A stretch of 64,000 nt of DNA from positions 62,001 through 126,000 of the forward strand of contig CAWIOK010000001.1 in the NCBI GenBank assembly GCA_963837655.1. The letters run 5' to 3'. The position numbers were made by a program, and so were the translations under genes. Under the pieces are notes generated by a model, which was given only the letters and a program-made list of their open reading frames with translations, was not told where the DNA came from and made no database searches. This document shows positions 34,167 to 43,164 of this stretch, piece after piece; positions within the stretch are counted from its first letter, which is position 1; each line of letters begins with the position of its first letter. This stretch comes from CAVVSD01 sp963837655. GTDB taxonomy: Bacteria > Actinomycetota > Thermoleophilia > Solirubrobacterales > Solirubrobacteraceae.

Positions 34167-35369
34167 ATGATCACCGGGTCGGTGCGGGAGGAGCTGCTCA
34201 GCCGGGCGCTCGAGCTGCGCCCGCTGCTCCTCGAGCAGCAGGCGGCGACGGAGGAGCGGACGTTCTTCGCCCCTGAGACGCACGAGCTGTTCCGGGAGGC
34301 CGGCTTCTACAAGCTGCTGGTCCCGCGCCGGTACGGGGGCCTCGAGATCGACATCCCCACCTTCTACGAGATCATGATCTCGGTCGCCCGCGGCTGCCCC
34401 TCCACGGGCTGGCAGCTCTGCCTGTCCGCGGGCCACGCGCTCCAGCTGGCCAGCTACTTCGACGAGCGGGCGCAGGACGAGATCTTCGGATCCGTCGACG
34501 GCGAGTTCCTCGCCCCGCTCAGCTTCGGCCCGCAGGGCGTCACCGTCCGGCGCGTCGACGGAGGGCGGATCATCTCCGGCACCTGGCACTTCGCCTCCGG
34601 CATCCCCTACTCGACCCACCACATGGGCCTGATCCACGAGGAGGGCGGGACGATCGCCTTCGTCACGCCCGAGTTCCGGCGGCTGGACAACTGGGGCGAC
34701 CTCATCGGCCTGAAGGGCTCCGGCTCGCACAGCGTCGTCGTGGAGGAGGCGTTCGTCCCCGACCACCACGTGATCCCGTTCGGGTTCTTCCAGGACGTCG
34801 CCGGCGGCACGGTCGGGTCCAGCCTCCACAACAACCCCATGTACGCCGGGCAGTTCATGGCGTTCGCGATGGGCGAGCTCAACAGCGTGCAGGTCGGCGC
34901 CGCGCAGGCGATGCTCGACGAGGCCGAGGAGATCCTCACCGCGCGCTCCACCAACCCGACCGGCAACCGCTCCGATCCCGGCGGGGTGCGGCGCTCGGAG
35001 AACATCAACTACCAGCGCGCGTTCGGCATGGCGATGTCCTGGACCGACGCCGCGGAGTCGATCATGGTCCGCTGCGGCCAGCTGTACCACGCCTTCGCCG
35101 AGGAGAGCGTCGCGGGCGGCGAGCCGTTCGCCGAGGAGCGGGCGATGCGCGTCTACGGCCAGCTGATGACCGTGCAGAAGCTGACCTGGGAGGCCGGCGA
35201 CGAGCTGTTCCGCACCGCGAGCTCGAGCGGCGCGAAGGACGGCGCGCGGATGCAGCGTTACTGGCGCGATCTGTGCGCGTTCCGCACCAACGGCCTGCAC
35301 CAGCTGGACTTCCGCGCGCCGGCCATCGCCCGCGCGCGGTTCGGGATGGACGTGGACTTCGCGGCCTAG
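34167..35369 (+). CDS. acyl-CoA-dehydrogenase-fold flavin monooxygenase (group D-like)
   Basis: 400 aa. N-terminal helices with FREAGFYKLLVPRRYGGLE, a middle beta domain (GTWHFASGIPYSTHHMGL, GLKGSGSHSVVVEEAFVP) and a C-terminal helical bundle. The FASG/WHF pattern and lack of the catalytic acyl-CoA Glu region resemble HsaA/HpaB-C2-type reduced-flavin-dependent monooxygenases rather than true dehydrogenases. It would need a flavin reductase partner, not seen here. Convergent with the hydrolase at 35374; probably part of the same catabolic island. Confidence 0.8.
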   Translation: MITGSVREELLSRALELRPLLLEQQAATEERTFFAPETHELFREAGFYKLLVPRRYGGLEIDIPTFYEIMISVARGCPSTGWQLCLSAGHALQLASYFDERAQDEIFGSVDGEFLAPLSFGPQGVTVRRVDGGRIISGTWHFASGIPYSTHHMGLIHEEGGTIAFVTPEFRRLDNWGDLIGLKGSGSHSVVVEEAFVPDHHVIPFGFFQDVAGGTVGSSLHNNPMYAGQFMAFAMGELNSVQVGAAQAMLDEAEEILTARSTNPTGNRSDPGGVRRSENINYQRAFGMAMSWTDAAESIMVRCGQLYHAFAEESVAGGEPFAEERAMRVYGQLMTVQKLTWEAGDELFRTASSSGAKDGARMQRYWRDLCAFRTNGLHQLDFRAPAIARARFGMDVDFAA

Positions 35370-35373
35370 TGCG

Positions 35374-36285
35374 CTAGCCGGCCGCCAGGTGCTCGGCGAA
35401 CCAGTCGCGCGCCGCAGACGCCGCCTGCAGGAGCAGCGACCGGTCGCTGTAGAGCGTCATGTGCGTCGAGTCGCCCACGACCACCAGGCGCTTCTTCGCG
35501 GTCGGGATCCGGTTGTACGCCTCGATCTCCAGATCCCAGAGCGTGAGGTCGTCGCGCTCGGCGACGACCACGAGCGTGGGCGTGTTCAGCAGCCGCGGCA
35601 GGAACGGATCGACGTTGTAGGACATGAGCAGCTCGGCCGACTCGATGGTGCTCAGGTTCTGGTACGCCGGCGCCTCGCGAGCCTTGAGCTCGCGGAACGT
35701 CTCCTCGGTCTCCGGGAACGGCCACGTCGACAGCCCGTTGGACGGGTCCGTCGCATGCGGCCATGTGCCGCACTCGCCGGTGGCGAAGCGCCGCCGCCGG
35801 TCCTCGATGATCGCCGCCTCGAAGTCGCGGAACCCGAGCGTCCCGAAGATGCGGCGCAGGTTGCGATAGCCGTCGACGACAGGGATCTGCGACGCGATGC
35901 ACTTCACGCGCGGGTCCGTCGCGCCGACGATCAGGGCGTGGCCGCCGCTGTAGGACAGCCCCCACACGCCGATCCGGTCGGCGTCGACCTCGTCGAGCGT
36001 CTCGGCGAAGGAGATCGCGTTCTTGTAGTCCTCGATCTGCATCCACGGATCGATGTGCTGGCGTCGCGCGCCATCGCTGGAGCCGAAGTTGCGGTAGTCG
36101 AAGAGGATCGCCGCGAACCCCGCCTCCGCGTAGAGCTCTGCGTAGTGGGGCTGGACGAGCTCCTTGACGTAGCACCAGCCACCCGCCATGACGATGACCG
36201 GCCACGGGCCGTCGCCCGTGTCGGGCGTGTAGAGCCAGCCGCGCACGGTGTCGCCGCCGCTGGAGAACTCGATGTCGCGTCGCAC
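35374..36285 (-). CDS. alpha/beta hydrolase
   Basis: 303 aa from GTG 36285, 2 nt after the upstream gene's stop. Nucleophile elbow GVWGLSYSGGHALI (Gly-x-Ser-x-Gly-Gly, Ser near 115) and catalytic His in VGDSTHMTLY near the end, with the acid likely in AERDDLTLW. N-terminal DTVRGWLYTPD and FDYRNFGSSDG are typical of dienelactone-hydrolase/acetyl-xylan-esterase-like enzymes. Last gene of a five-gene minus-strand set. Confidence 0.82.
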   Translation of the reverse strand: MRRDIEFSSGGDTVRGWLYTPDTGDGPWPVIVMAGGWCYVKELVQPHYAELYAEAGFAAILFDYRNFGSSDGARRQHIDPWMQIEDYKNAISFAETLDEVDADRIGVWGLSYSGGHALIVGATDPRVKCIASQIPVVDGYRNLRRIFGTLGFRDFEAAIIEDRRRRFATGECGTWPHATDPSNGLSTWPFPETEETFRELKAREAPAYQNLSTIESAELLMSYNVDPFLPRLLNTPTLVVVAERDDLTLWDLEIEAYNRIPTAKKRLVVVGDSTHMTLYSDRSLLLQAASAARDWFAEHLAAG

Positions 36286-36287
36286 GT

Positions 36288-37463
36288 TCAGCTCAGGGGC
36301 GCGATGTCCTGGAGGCCCAGGATCGTCTGGCCGTGCAGCTCGTAGGAGACGTCGGCGACGATGCCGTGCTGCGCTGCGGCCTGGACGTCGCGCAGGCAGC
36401 GGTCGATGACGTTGCCGCTGTACAGCGACTTCGCCCCCGCGTAGCGGAACATGGTCCTCGCGACGTCCAGCGCGACCTCGGTCGCGTGGACCGCGGCGGC
36501 CCGCAGACCTGTCTGCAGGGCGACGTCGACGGCCGCTCCCGACGTCGCGATCTGCCACGCCTGCTGGTTGACCGCGATGAGCCCGGCACGAGCCGCCCCG
36601 AGCGCGGCGTCCGCCCTGCCCAGGTCCCACTGGAACTTCTCGCGTGCGGCGACGCCCTGCGGGACGACGTAGCCCCGGGTCTTGGTCTTCGCCAGCGCGA
36701 CGGTCTCGTCCAGCGCGCGCCGCGCCGCGCCGAGCGCGAACGCCCCGTGCTCGTTGGCCACGAGCCCCGGGAGGGCGATCGTGTAGAGCGGTCCGCCGCG
36801 CGCAGCGGGGGCGAAGTTGTCGAAGGTGTGCGCCGTGGGCACGAACAGGTCGTCGACTGCGATGTCGGCGCTGCCGGTCCCCTTCAGCGAGCTGACGTCC
36901 CACGTGTCGTGGATGGTCACCGAGTCCATCGGGAACACCACGCCGAGGACGCCCGGGGGATCGGCGCCCTCGACGAACGTGTTCCCCGACAGCCATTCCG
37001 CGTGGTAGCAGCCGCTGCCGAACGGCCAGCGGGCCGTCACCCGGTAGCCGCCCTCGACCGGCACCGCCTGGCCGGTGGCGGCGACACCGCCCGCGGTCCG
37101 CGGCAGCCTGCCGTCCACGAGGTAGTCGTCCATCGCTTCGTCAGGCAGCCACGCGCTCGCGATCGCCAGGGTTCCCGCGCCGACGAACATGGTCCACGCG
37201 GCGGTCGTGTCGATGTACGCGACCTTCTCGATGACCTCGATCTGCGTGATCGGGTCGGCCTCGGCGCCGCCGAGCTCGCGCGGCGCCTTCATCCGGAACA
37301 GGCCGGCGTCGTGCAACGCGCGCCATCCGGCTTCGGGATAGCTCCCCGCCCGCTCGGCCTCGTCGGCGCACGACGCGAGCGTGTCGGCGATCGCGACGAC
37401 CTGGCCGAGGAGGTGCGCGCGCAGCTCGGCCTCGTCGGTGGGGAGCGTCGCGGTCCCGGTCAT
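36288..37463 (-). CDS. acyl-CoA-dehydrogenase-fold flavin monooxygenase
   Basis: 391 aa. Same architecture as the gene at 34167 (LHDAGLFRMKAPRELGGAE, ARWPFGSGCYHAEWLSG, SSLKGTGSADIAVDDLFVP, MFRYAGAKSLYSGNVIDR). The C-terminal ...YSGNVIDRCLRDVQAA is the reduced-flavin monooxygenase (HsaA/DszC-like) type. Its ATG overlaps the stop of the upstream hydrolase (ATGA). Together with the luciferase-like enzyme it gives the pair of monooxygenase types found in several two-component degradation pathways. Confidence 0.82.
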   Translation of the reverse strand: MTGTATLPTDEAELRAHLLGQVVAIADTLASCADEAERAGSYPEAGWRALHDAGLFRMKAPRELGGAEADPITQIEVIEKVAYIDTTAAWTMFVGAGTLAIASAWLPDEAMDDYLVDGRLPRTAGGVAATGQAVPVEGGYRVTARWPFGSGCYHAEWLSGNTFVEGADPPGVLGVVFPMDSVTIHDTWDVSSLKGTGSADIAVDDLFVPTAHTFDNFAPAARGGPLYTIALPGLVANEHGAFALGAARRALDETVALAKTKTRGYVVPQGVAAREKFQWDLGRADAALGAARAGLIAVNQQAWQIATSGAAVDVALQTGLRAAAVHATEVALDVARTMFRYAGAKSLYSGNVIDRCLRDVQAAAQHGIVADVSYELHGQTILGLQDIAPLS

Positions 37464-38257
37464 GTCCCGAGGAAGTCGACGACCATCGGCTTCACGGTGT
37501 CGAGCTGCTCCCACTGCGGGACGTGCCCCGCGCCGGCGATGATCTCCACCCGCGAACCCGGGATGAGGGACGCGAAGTCCTGTGCGTAGACCGGCGAGAC
37601 GAGCCGGTCGTGCTCGCCCCAGATGATGAGCGTCTCCGCCGACACACGGTGGATGCGCTTCTTCAGGCCCCTGTCGGGGATCGGCCAGACGAACTTGCCG
37701 GTCGTCCCCAGCGCCCAGATGGAGTCCGCGATCGCGGTTGCGAGCTCGTCGGGGTCCTCCGGCATGACGAGGAACTCCTGGACCTGCGGCGCCTCGACGT
37801 TCTCGAACAGCGTCCCGACGAGGTCGGGCGGCGACATCATGATGTAGTCGGCGATCGGGGCGTCGTCGCGCCACAGCCCGATCGGGTCGAGCAGCACGAG
37901 CTTCGGCACCCGGCCCCGGCGCAGCGCGGCGAGCTCGCAGGCGACCATCCCGCCGAACGAGCTGCCGATGAGCGGGACCTCGCCCAGACCGAGCTCGTCC
38001 AGCAGCTCGTCGTAGATCAGCACGAGGTCCCACAGGTCGCCGACGCCGTAGATCGCCTCCCGGGCCGTCGCGCCCAGGCCCGGGTGGTCGGGCGCGAAGA
38101 CCGTGTGCTGCTCGGCAAGACCGTCGAGGAAGCCGTCCCACCGCGGACCGCCGGCGGTGTGGAAGTACACCACCGGCGGGCCGTCCCCGCCGACGGTCAC
38201 CTTGCCCTCGAAGCCGCAGTGCTTGACCGGGACGGTCTCGATCGTCGTCGTCGCCAC
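37460..38257 (-). CDS. alpha/beta hydrolase
   Basis: 265 aa from GTG 38257, 2 nt after the luciferase-like gene. VVYFHTAGG (oxyanion region), nucleophile LIGSSFGGMVA (Ser near 100), acid in WGEHDRLVSP and His in GAGHVPQWEQ complete a standard triad. The type is close to meta-cleavage-product hydrolases and epoxide-hydrolase-like proteins. Overlaps the next gene by 4 nt. Substrate unknown. Confidence 0.85.
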   Translation of the reverse strand: MATTTIETVPVKHCGFEGKVTVGGDGPPVVYFHTAGGPRWDGFLDGLAEQHTVFAPDHPGLGATAREAIYGVGDLWDLVLIYDELLDELGLGEVPLIGSSFGGMVACELAALRRGRVPKLVLLDPIGLWRDDAPIADYIMMSPPDLVGTLFENVEAPQVQEFLVMPEDPDELATAIADSIWALGTTGKFVWPIPDRGLKKRIHRVSAETLIIWGEHDRLVSPVYAQDFASLIPGSRVEIIAGAGHVPQWEQLDTVKPMVVDFLGT

Positions 38258-38259
38258 GG

Positions 38260-39516
38260 TCAGACCCCCGCCGGGACGTCGCGGACGGGCGTCGCGCCCA
38301 GCTTCTTGGGCCACCAGTGGTGCTCCCAGTCGTCGTCCTCCCAGACGCGCTGCAGGTGCGGGAGCACCTCGCGGCCGAACAGGTCGATGTTCTCCATCGC
38401 CATCTCGTGCGGCATCGACCCGAACTGCAGGACGACCATGAGGTGGCCGATGTTCAGGCGCTTGGCCATGTCCGCGAGCCGCTCGCGCACGGTGGCGGCG
38501 CTGCCGACGACGACGAACTCCCGCTCGATCATCTCCTTGGCCGACATCGGCTTGAGGTCGACGCTCAGGTCGGCGAACTCGAGGAACCCCTGCTTCAGGA
38601 CGTTGTGCAGGCTCCTGTAGTCGCTGTAGCCGGGCGGTGCCAGATACTGCGGCGGAGCGTGCAGGAGCTTCTTGTAGAAGTACTCGACGTGCTCGGCGAA
38701 CTGCTCCTCGGCCTGCTCGTCGGTGTCGGCGACGCCCACGAGCTGCAGGAACGCGCCGCGATACGGGTTGGCGTCGCGCCCGTTCTCCTCCGCCCGCTGC
38801 CAGAAGCGGTCCATGACCGCCTGTGAGGACTTGCCGCCGAAGTAGCTGAGGTACGCGTACGGGATGTCACGGGCGTGGCAGTAGTCCCACGTCGACGAGG
38901 ACGCTGCCCCTGGGATGATGAGCGGCGGGTGCGGATCCTGGATCGGCCGGGGCCACAGGTTGACCTTGCGGAACTGGTAGTGCTTGCCGTTCCAGGCGAA
39001 GAACTCCTTCGCCGTCCATGCCTTGATGAGGAAGTCGATCGCCTCACGCCAGCGCTCGCGCTGCTCGATCGGGATGACGCTGTAGGACACGTCGGCGTCG
39101 CAGCCGAGCCCCAGCGGCAGGCCGGCGACGAGGCGCCCGCCGCTGATGCAGTCGAGGACCGCGTACTCCTCGGCGATCCGGATCGGCGGCGTCGCGGCGA
39201 TGGTCGCGCCGAGCTGGACGATCGCGACGTCGTCGCAGCCCATGTCGCGCGTGAGCCGCGCGAGGATGGCGCCGAACAGGTTCGGGTTGCACATGAAGCC
39301 GTACGGGTTCTGGTGGTGCTCGTTCGTCCCGAGCCCGTCGAACCCCAGCTTCGCCGCGAGCATGAGCTCGTCGATCGACTGGTTGTAGAAGTCGCCGACC
39401 TTCTCGGCGTCTCCCAGCTCCCACCATGGCGCGTCGACCCACATCGACGGATACCGCTGGTCGGCGTCATCGGGCAGATCCCGATAAGGCATGAAATGGA
39501 ACGAGGTGACCTTCAA
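38260..39516 (-). CDS. luciferase-like (LLM) flavin monooxygenase
   Basis: 418 aa from TTG 39516, just after a GGGTGGGG stretch. TIM-barrel LLM features: FHFMPYRDLP, LGFDGLGTNEHHQNPYG, the loop YAVLDCISGGRLVAGLPLG, PLIIPGAASS. Length and the YAVLD...GRLVAG signature match FMNH2-dependent class members. First gene of LLM-hydrolase-ACAD-hydrolase set; 58 nt downstream of the arylsulfotransferase-like gene, which may share the transcript. Confidence 0.87.
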   Translation of the reverse strand: MKVTSFHFMPYRDLPDDADQRYPSMWVDAPWWELGDAEKVGDFYNQSIDELMLAAKLGFDGLGTNEHHQNPYGFMCNPNLFGAILARLTRDMGCDDVAIVQLGATIAATPPIRIAEEYAVLDCISGGRLVAGLPLGLGCDADVSYSVIPIEQRERWREAIDFLIKAWTAKEFFAWNGKHYQFRKVNLWPRPIQDPHPPLIIPGAASSSTWDYCHARDIPYAYLSYFGGKSSQAVMDRFWQRAEENGRDANPYRGAFLQLVGVADTDEQAEEQFAEHVEYFYKKLLHAPPQYLAPPGYSDYRSLHNVLKQGFLEFADLSVDLKPMSAKEMIEREFVVVGSAATVRERLADMAKRLNIGHLMVVLQFGSMPHEMAMENIDLFGREVLPHLQRVWEDDDWEHHWWPKKLGATPVRDVPAGV

Positions 39517-39574
39517 GACATCCCCACCCTTCCCCGTGGAACGACTCCCCGAGGGCATCTTCGCAGCAGGTCGG

Positions 39575-40987
39575 TCAGGACGCGACGACCCGGGACTGCC
39601 CGAGCACCGCTCCGGTCGCGTCCAGCGCGCGCACGACGACCGCGGGCGCCAGGTCCGGTAGGCGGATCTGCGTCTCGAAACCCCGCCGGGGCGCGGTCCC
39701 GACGACCCTCAGGTCGGCCGCTCCGTCGCCGGCGAGCACCTGCCAGCCCGCCACCTCGGTGGCGCCGTTCCAGCTCACGTAGACCGTCGTCCCTCCGTCC
39801 TCACGCGTCTCGGCGGCGACGGCGGGCTGGGTCGCCGGACGGCCGACCCACGGCGCGCGGTACGCGCGGTAGGTGTCCCAGAGATGGGGCAGGCGGATGT
39901 CGAGGAGCAGATCGCCCCCGGGACCGAGCTCGGAGATGCGGCCCTGCGAGCCCCAGCCGACGAACGTGTCGCCGTTGGGGAGCACCTCCGCGTCGCCCTG
40001 CGTCCCGGCCAGGACCTCGGCGGGATGGTGGCGCTCGCGGATGAGCGTCGCTGTTCGGCGGCCCGGATCCAACCGCAGCCAGATCGCGCGCGAGCGGCGG
40101 CGCTGGGTCCGTGACCCGTTGTCGAAGATCCTGATCGTCCCGTCGGCCTGCGCACGGGCGTCGTGCTGGAGTGCGAAGCGGGCGCCGGGCCCCATGCGGA
40201 AGCTGCTGCGCTTGCCGCCCAGCCGCCACGCGATCCGCCCCGTCGCCCGGTCGATCTTGTAGACGGCGCGTGTGTGGCGGGCGGAGACGATGAGGTTGCC
40301 GTCGCCGTCCTCGTCGACGGAGTTCAGGTGGAAGGCGTCCCAGGCCGCGCGCCCGTGCGGGTTCACGTAGCTGTCGGGCAGCGGGACGGCGCCCAGTGCG
40401 TTCCACTGCAACAGCACGCGCCCGGTCGCGACGTCGACCTCCTGCACGACGCCGTCGGTCACCGCGCCCCGCTTGCGGCCACCCCACGGCCTCAGGTCGC
40501 GGGGGCGGTCGTGGTAGGCGATGATCAGTGCCGTCCCGCGCGGGGTGAGGGTGAACTCGTGGAGGTCCATCCGCACGCCATTGCCGGCGCGCACCCGCGC
40601 GATGACGCGATAGCTCTCGTCGGCGATCATGCCCTCCCCCGCGCCGCGCCCGCCGCTGGCGATGCCCTCCCACCAGGTCAGGACCGGCCTGCCGTCGTAC
40701 TGCTGCACGCGGAAGTCCGTCGCGCGACGCGCGCCGGGCAACGGGAGGAACCAGATCGGCTGCCCGTCCTCGCCCGCGATGAGCGGACCGCCCTGCCCCG
40801 GCCCGCGCTTGGGCGCGAGGAAGATCGGGCCGCTCGCGAGTCCCGCCTGGGCGTGCAGGACATTCAGCACCACCGGCTTGAGGTCGGGCCGCGACACGTA
40901 GGCGCGGACGGGCTGGCCGGCGCGCGCCGGAGCGGCCGCGAGCAGCGCGAGCGCGAGGACGGCCAGGATGAACGGGCGGAGACGCAT
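39575..40987 (-). CDS. secreted arylsulfotransferase-like (ASST) beta-propeller protein
   Basis: 470 aa. Signal peptide with RPFILAVLALALLAAAPARAG. The body shows repeated propeller blades: GPIFLAPKRG, MDLHEFTLTPRGTALI, DAFHLNSVDEDGDGNLIVSARHTRAVYKID, FALQHDARAQADGTIRIFDNGS, GDAEVLPNGDTFVGWGS. These His-containing blade motifs are those of the Arylsulfotran family. A C-terminal fibronectin-like domain follows. Whether it transfers sulfate from an aryl sulfate is not known for this subgroup. Confidence 0.85.
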   Translation of the reverse strand: MRLRPFILAVLALALLAAAPARAGQPVRAYVSRPDLKPVVLNVLHAQAGLASGPIFLAPKRGPGQGGPLIAGEDGQPIWFLPLPGARRATDFRVQQYDGRPVLTWWEGIASGGRGAGEGMIADESYRVIARVRAGNGVRMDLHEFTLTPRGTALIIAYHDRPRDLRPWGGRKRGAVTDGVVQEVDVATGRVLLQWNALGAVPLPDSYVNPHGRAAWDAFHLNSVDEDGDGNLIVSARHTRAVYKIDRATGRIAWRLGGKRSSFRMGPGARFALQHDARAQADGTIRIFDNGSRTQRRRSRAIWLRLDPGRRTATLIRERHHPAEVLAGTQGDAEVLPNGDTFVGWGSQGRISELGPGGDLLLDIRLPHLWDTYRAYRAPWVGRPATQPAVAAETREDGGTTVYVSWNGATEVAGWQVLAGDGAADLRVVGTAPRRGFETQIRLPDLAPAVVVRALDATGAVLGQSRVVAS

Positions 40988-41061
40988 GCTCGACCGTAGC
41001 GTGGCACGGCATCCGGCCGCGTGATCCGCCAGGCGCCCAGACGGTGGGTAGGGTGGCAGCC

Positions 41062-43164
41062 ATGCGACGGGCGGCCGCCCTGCTCATGGTCGTCCTGACC
41101 GCCCTGCTGCTCGCCGCGGCAGCCGTGACGTGGTACGCGGACACGACCCTCGTCGACGACCAGGAGTTCGCGACGCGGGTCACGTCGGCGCTCGACGACC
41201 CGGGCGTCCGGCAGGTGGTAGCCGACCAGATCGTCACGGGGCTCACGAGCAGTGCCGTCCCCAATGCGCTCGTGGTCCGGCCGCTCGTCGTGCCGGTGGT
41301 CTCCGCCGTCACCGACACGCCGGCGTTCCGGCGCGTCGTGCATCGCGCGCTCGCCTCGCGCCACCGCGCGCTCGTCAGCGGCGACACGTCGTTCAGCTTC
41401 GAGCTGCCCCTCGGCGAGGGCACGCTCTTCGAGGGTCTGCGTCGTGTCGCGCCGAGCGTCGCCCGCCGCATCCCGGAGGACCTGAGCGTGCCCGTCCTGC
41501 GACTCGATCCGAAGTCGTTCGAGCTGACGGCCGCGCACATCCTCGTCGAGCTCGCCGGGTGGCGCTGGCCCCTGCTCATCGCCGCGCTCGTCGCGGCGCT
41601 GGGGACGGCCGTGCTGGCCGGTGGCCTGCGAGCGGCGCTCGTGCATGTCGGGCTCGCGATCGCCGGAGGCGGGCTGATCGTCGCCGCGATCGTCGCCGGG
41701 CTCGGCGAGTTCGTCGTCGACCACGCTGCGAACGCGGCCAACCTCGACGAGGGCGCCGAGCAGGACGCGATCCGTGCGGTGTGGGGCGCGTTGTTCTCCG
41801 ATCTTCGCAGCGCCGCGCTCATGGCGGCACTGGGCGGGGCGCTCGTCGCCGCTGTCGCCTCGGTCGCACTGCCCTCTGTCGATCCTGGCGCCGGGTGGCG
41901 GTGGGCGCGCCGCGCCCTCGTCTCTCCCAGCCAGCCGGCCCGCGTGCTGCGTGCGGCCGTCCTCATCGCGGCCGGCGCGGCGATCGTCTTCGATCCCTCC
42001 CTGCTGGGGCGCATCGCGGTCGCGGTCGGCGGCGTGCTCGTGGTCATCCTGGGCTTGGCGCAGCTGTCGGGCATGCAGCCCGTGCGAGAGGACGCTGTAG
42101 CCGCCGTCGCACGCCCGTCGCGCCCGAGCCCCTGGGCACCTGCGATCGCCGTCGTGCTGATCATCGCGATCACGGGCCTGGCGATGGCGATCGTGCTCCC
42201 GGGGCCACGGATCACGCCGGTAGCGGCCGTCGGCGAGCCAGGCGGCTGCAACGGCCTGCGGGCGATGTGCGACCGGCGCCTGGACCAGGTCGTGTTCGCG
42301 GCGACGCACAACTCCTACGCCGCCGCCGACGAGCCCGGCTGGCTGTTCGCCAGCCAGCGCTTCGGGATCGCGCGCCAGCTGCGCGACGGCGTCCGGGCGC
42401 TGCTCATCGACATCCACCTCGGCGCGCCGGACCCGGAGACGGGGCGCGTGCGCACCGACCTCGAGGCCGAGGGGTCGGACCGCAACAAGGTCGCGCGCGA
42501 GCTGAGTCCCGCGGCGCTGCGCACCGCCGACCGGCTCGTCGGCCGCACCGGCGTGGGCCGGCCCGTCGGGCCGCGGCAGGCATATCTCTGCCACACGCTC
42601 TGCGAGCTCGGAGCCGAGCCGCTGGACGAGCAGTTCGAGATCATCCGCCGCTTCCTCACCCAGAACCCCCGCGAGGTCGTGCTCCTGTTCGTCGAGCCCT
42701 ACGTCCCGGTGTCGAGCGTGGAGGACGCGCTGCGCAAGACCGACCTGCTCTCCGAGGCACCGGCGCTCGATCCGACGCAGCCGCTCCCGACACTCGGCGA
42801 GCTCGTCCGCGCCGACACCCGCCTCGTGATCCTCGCCGAGGAGGACGGCGGCCAGCGGCCGTGGTACCTGGACGGGTTCAAGTTCGTGCAGGACACGCCG
42901 CTGGGCGCGACGCGGCCGTCACAGCTCAGCTGCGACCGCTTCCGCGGTGAGGCCGACAGCCCGCTCCTGCTGCTGAACCACTGGATCCCGCCGTTCCCGC
43001 CGTCCGTGACCCGCAACCAGGCCATCGGCGGCACCTACCTGCGCAATCGCGTCGGACGCTGCGAGCGCCAGCGCGAGATGCTGCCGAACCTGCTGGCCGT
43101 CGACTTCTACGAGCGCACGGGTGTCGTGGGGATCGCCCAGACGCTGAACGCCGAGCAGCCCTAG
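41062..43164 (+). CDS. multi-pass membrane protein with extracytoplasmic PI-PLC X-like domain
   Basis: 700 aa. One N-terminal helix, an extracytoplasmic stretch, then about five further helices up to residue ~395 (for example LLIAALVAALGTAVLAGGL, WAPAIAVVLIIAITGLAMAIV). Residues ~415-700 resemble a PLC-like TIM-barrel: VVFAATHNSYAAA (first catalytic His), LLIDIHLGAPD, and YLCHTLCELGAEPLDEQFE (second His), ending NLLAVDFYERTG. This type cleaves phosphodiesters of lipids or glycolipids. ATG 41062 is chosen over a GTG at 41044. Confidence 0.8.
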   Translation: MRRAAALLMVVLTALLLAAAAVTWYADTTLVDDQEFATRVTSALDDPGVRQVVADQIVTGLTSSAVPNALVVRPLVVPVVSAVTDTPAFRRVVHRALASRHRALVSGDTSFSFELPLGEGTLFEGLRRVAPSVARRIPEDLSVPVLRLDPKSFELTAAHILVELAGWRWPLLIAALVAALGTAVLAGGLRAALVHVGLAIAGGGLIVAAIVAGLGEFVVDHAANAANLDEGAEQDAIRAVWGALFSDLRSAALMAALGGALVAAVASVALPSVDPGAGWRWARRALVSPSQPARVLRAAVLIAAGAAIVFDPSLLGRIAVAVGGVLVVILGLAQLSGMQPVREDAVAAVARPSRPSPWAPAIAVVLIIAITGLAMAIVLPGPRITPVAAVGEPGGCNGLRAMCDRRLDQVVFAATHNSYAAADEPGWLFASQRFGIARQLRDGVRALLIDIHLGAPDPETGRVRTDLEAEGSDRNKVARELSPAALRTADRLVGRTGVGRPVGPRQAYLCHTLCELGAEPLDEQFEIIRRFLTQNPREVVLLFVEPYVPVSSVEDALRKTDLLSEAPALDPTQPLPTLGELVRADTRLVILAEEDGGQRPWYLDGFKFVQDTPLGATRPSQLSCDRFRGEADSPLLLLNHWIPPFPPSVTRNQAIGGTYLRNRVGRCERQREMLPNLLAVDFYERTGVVGIAQTLNAEQP

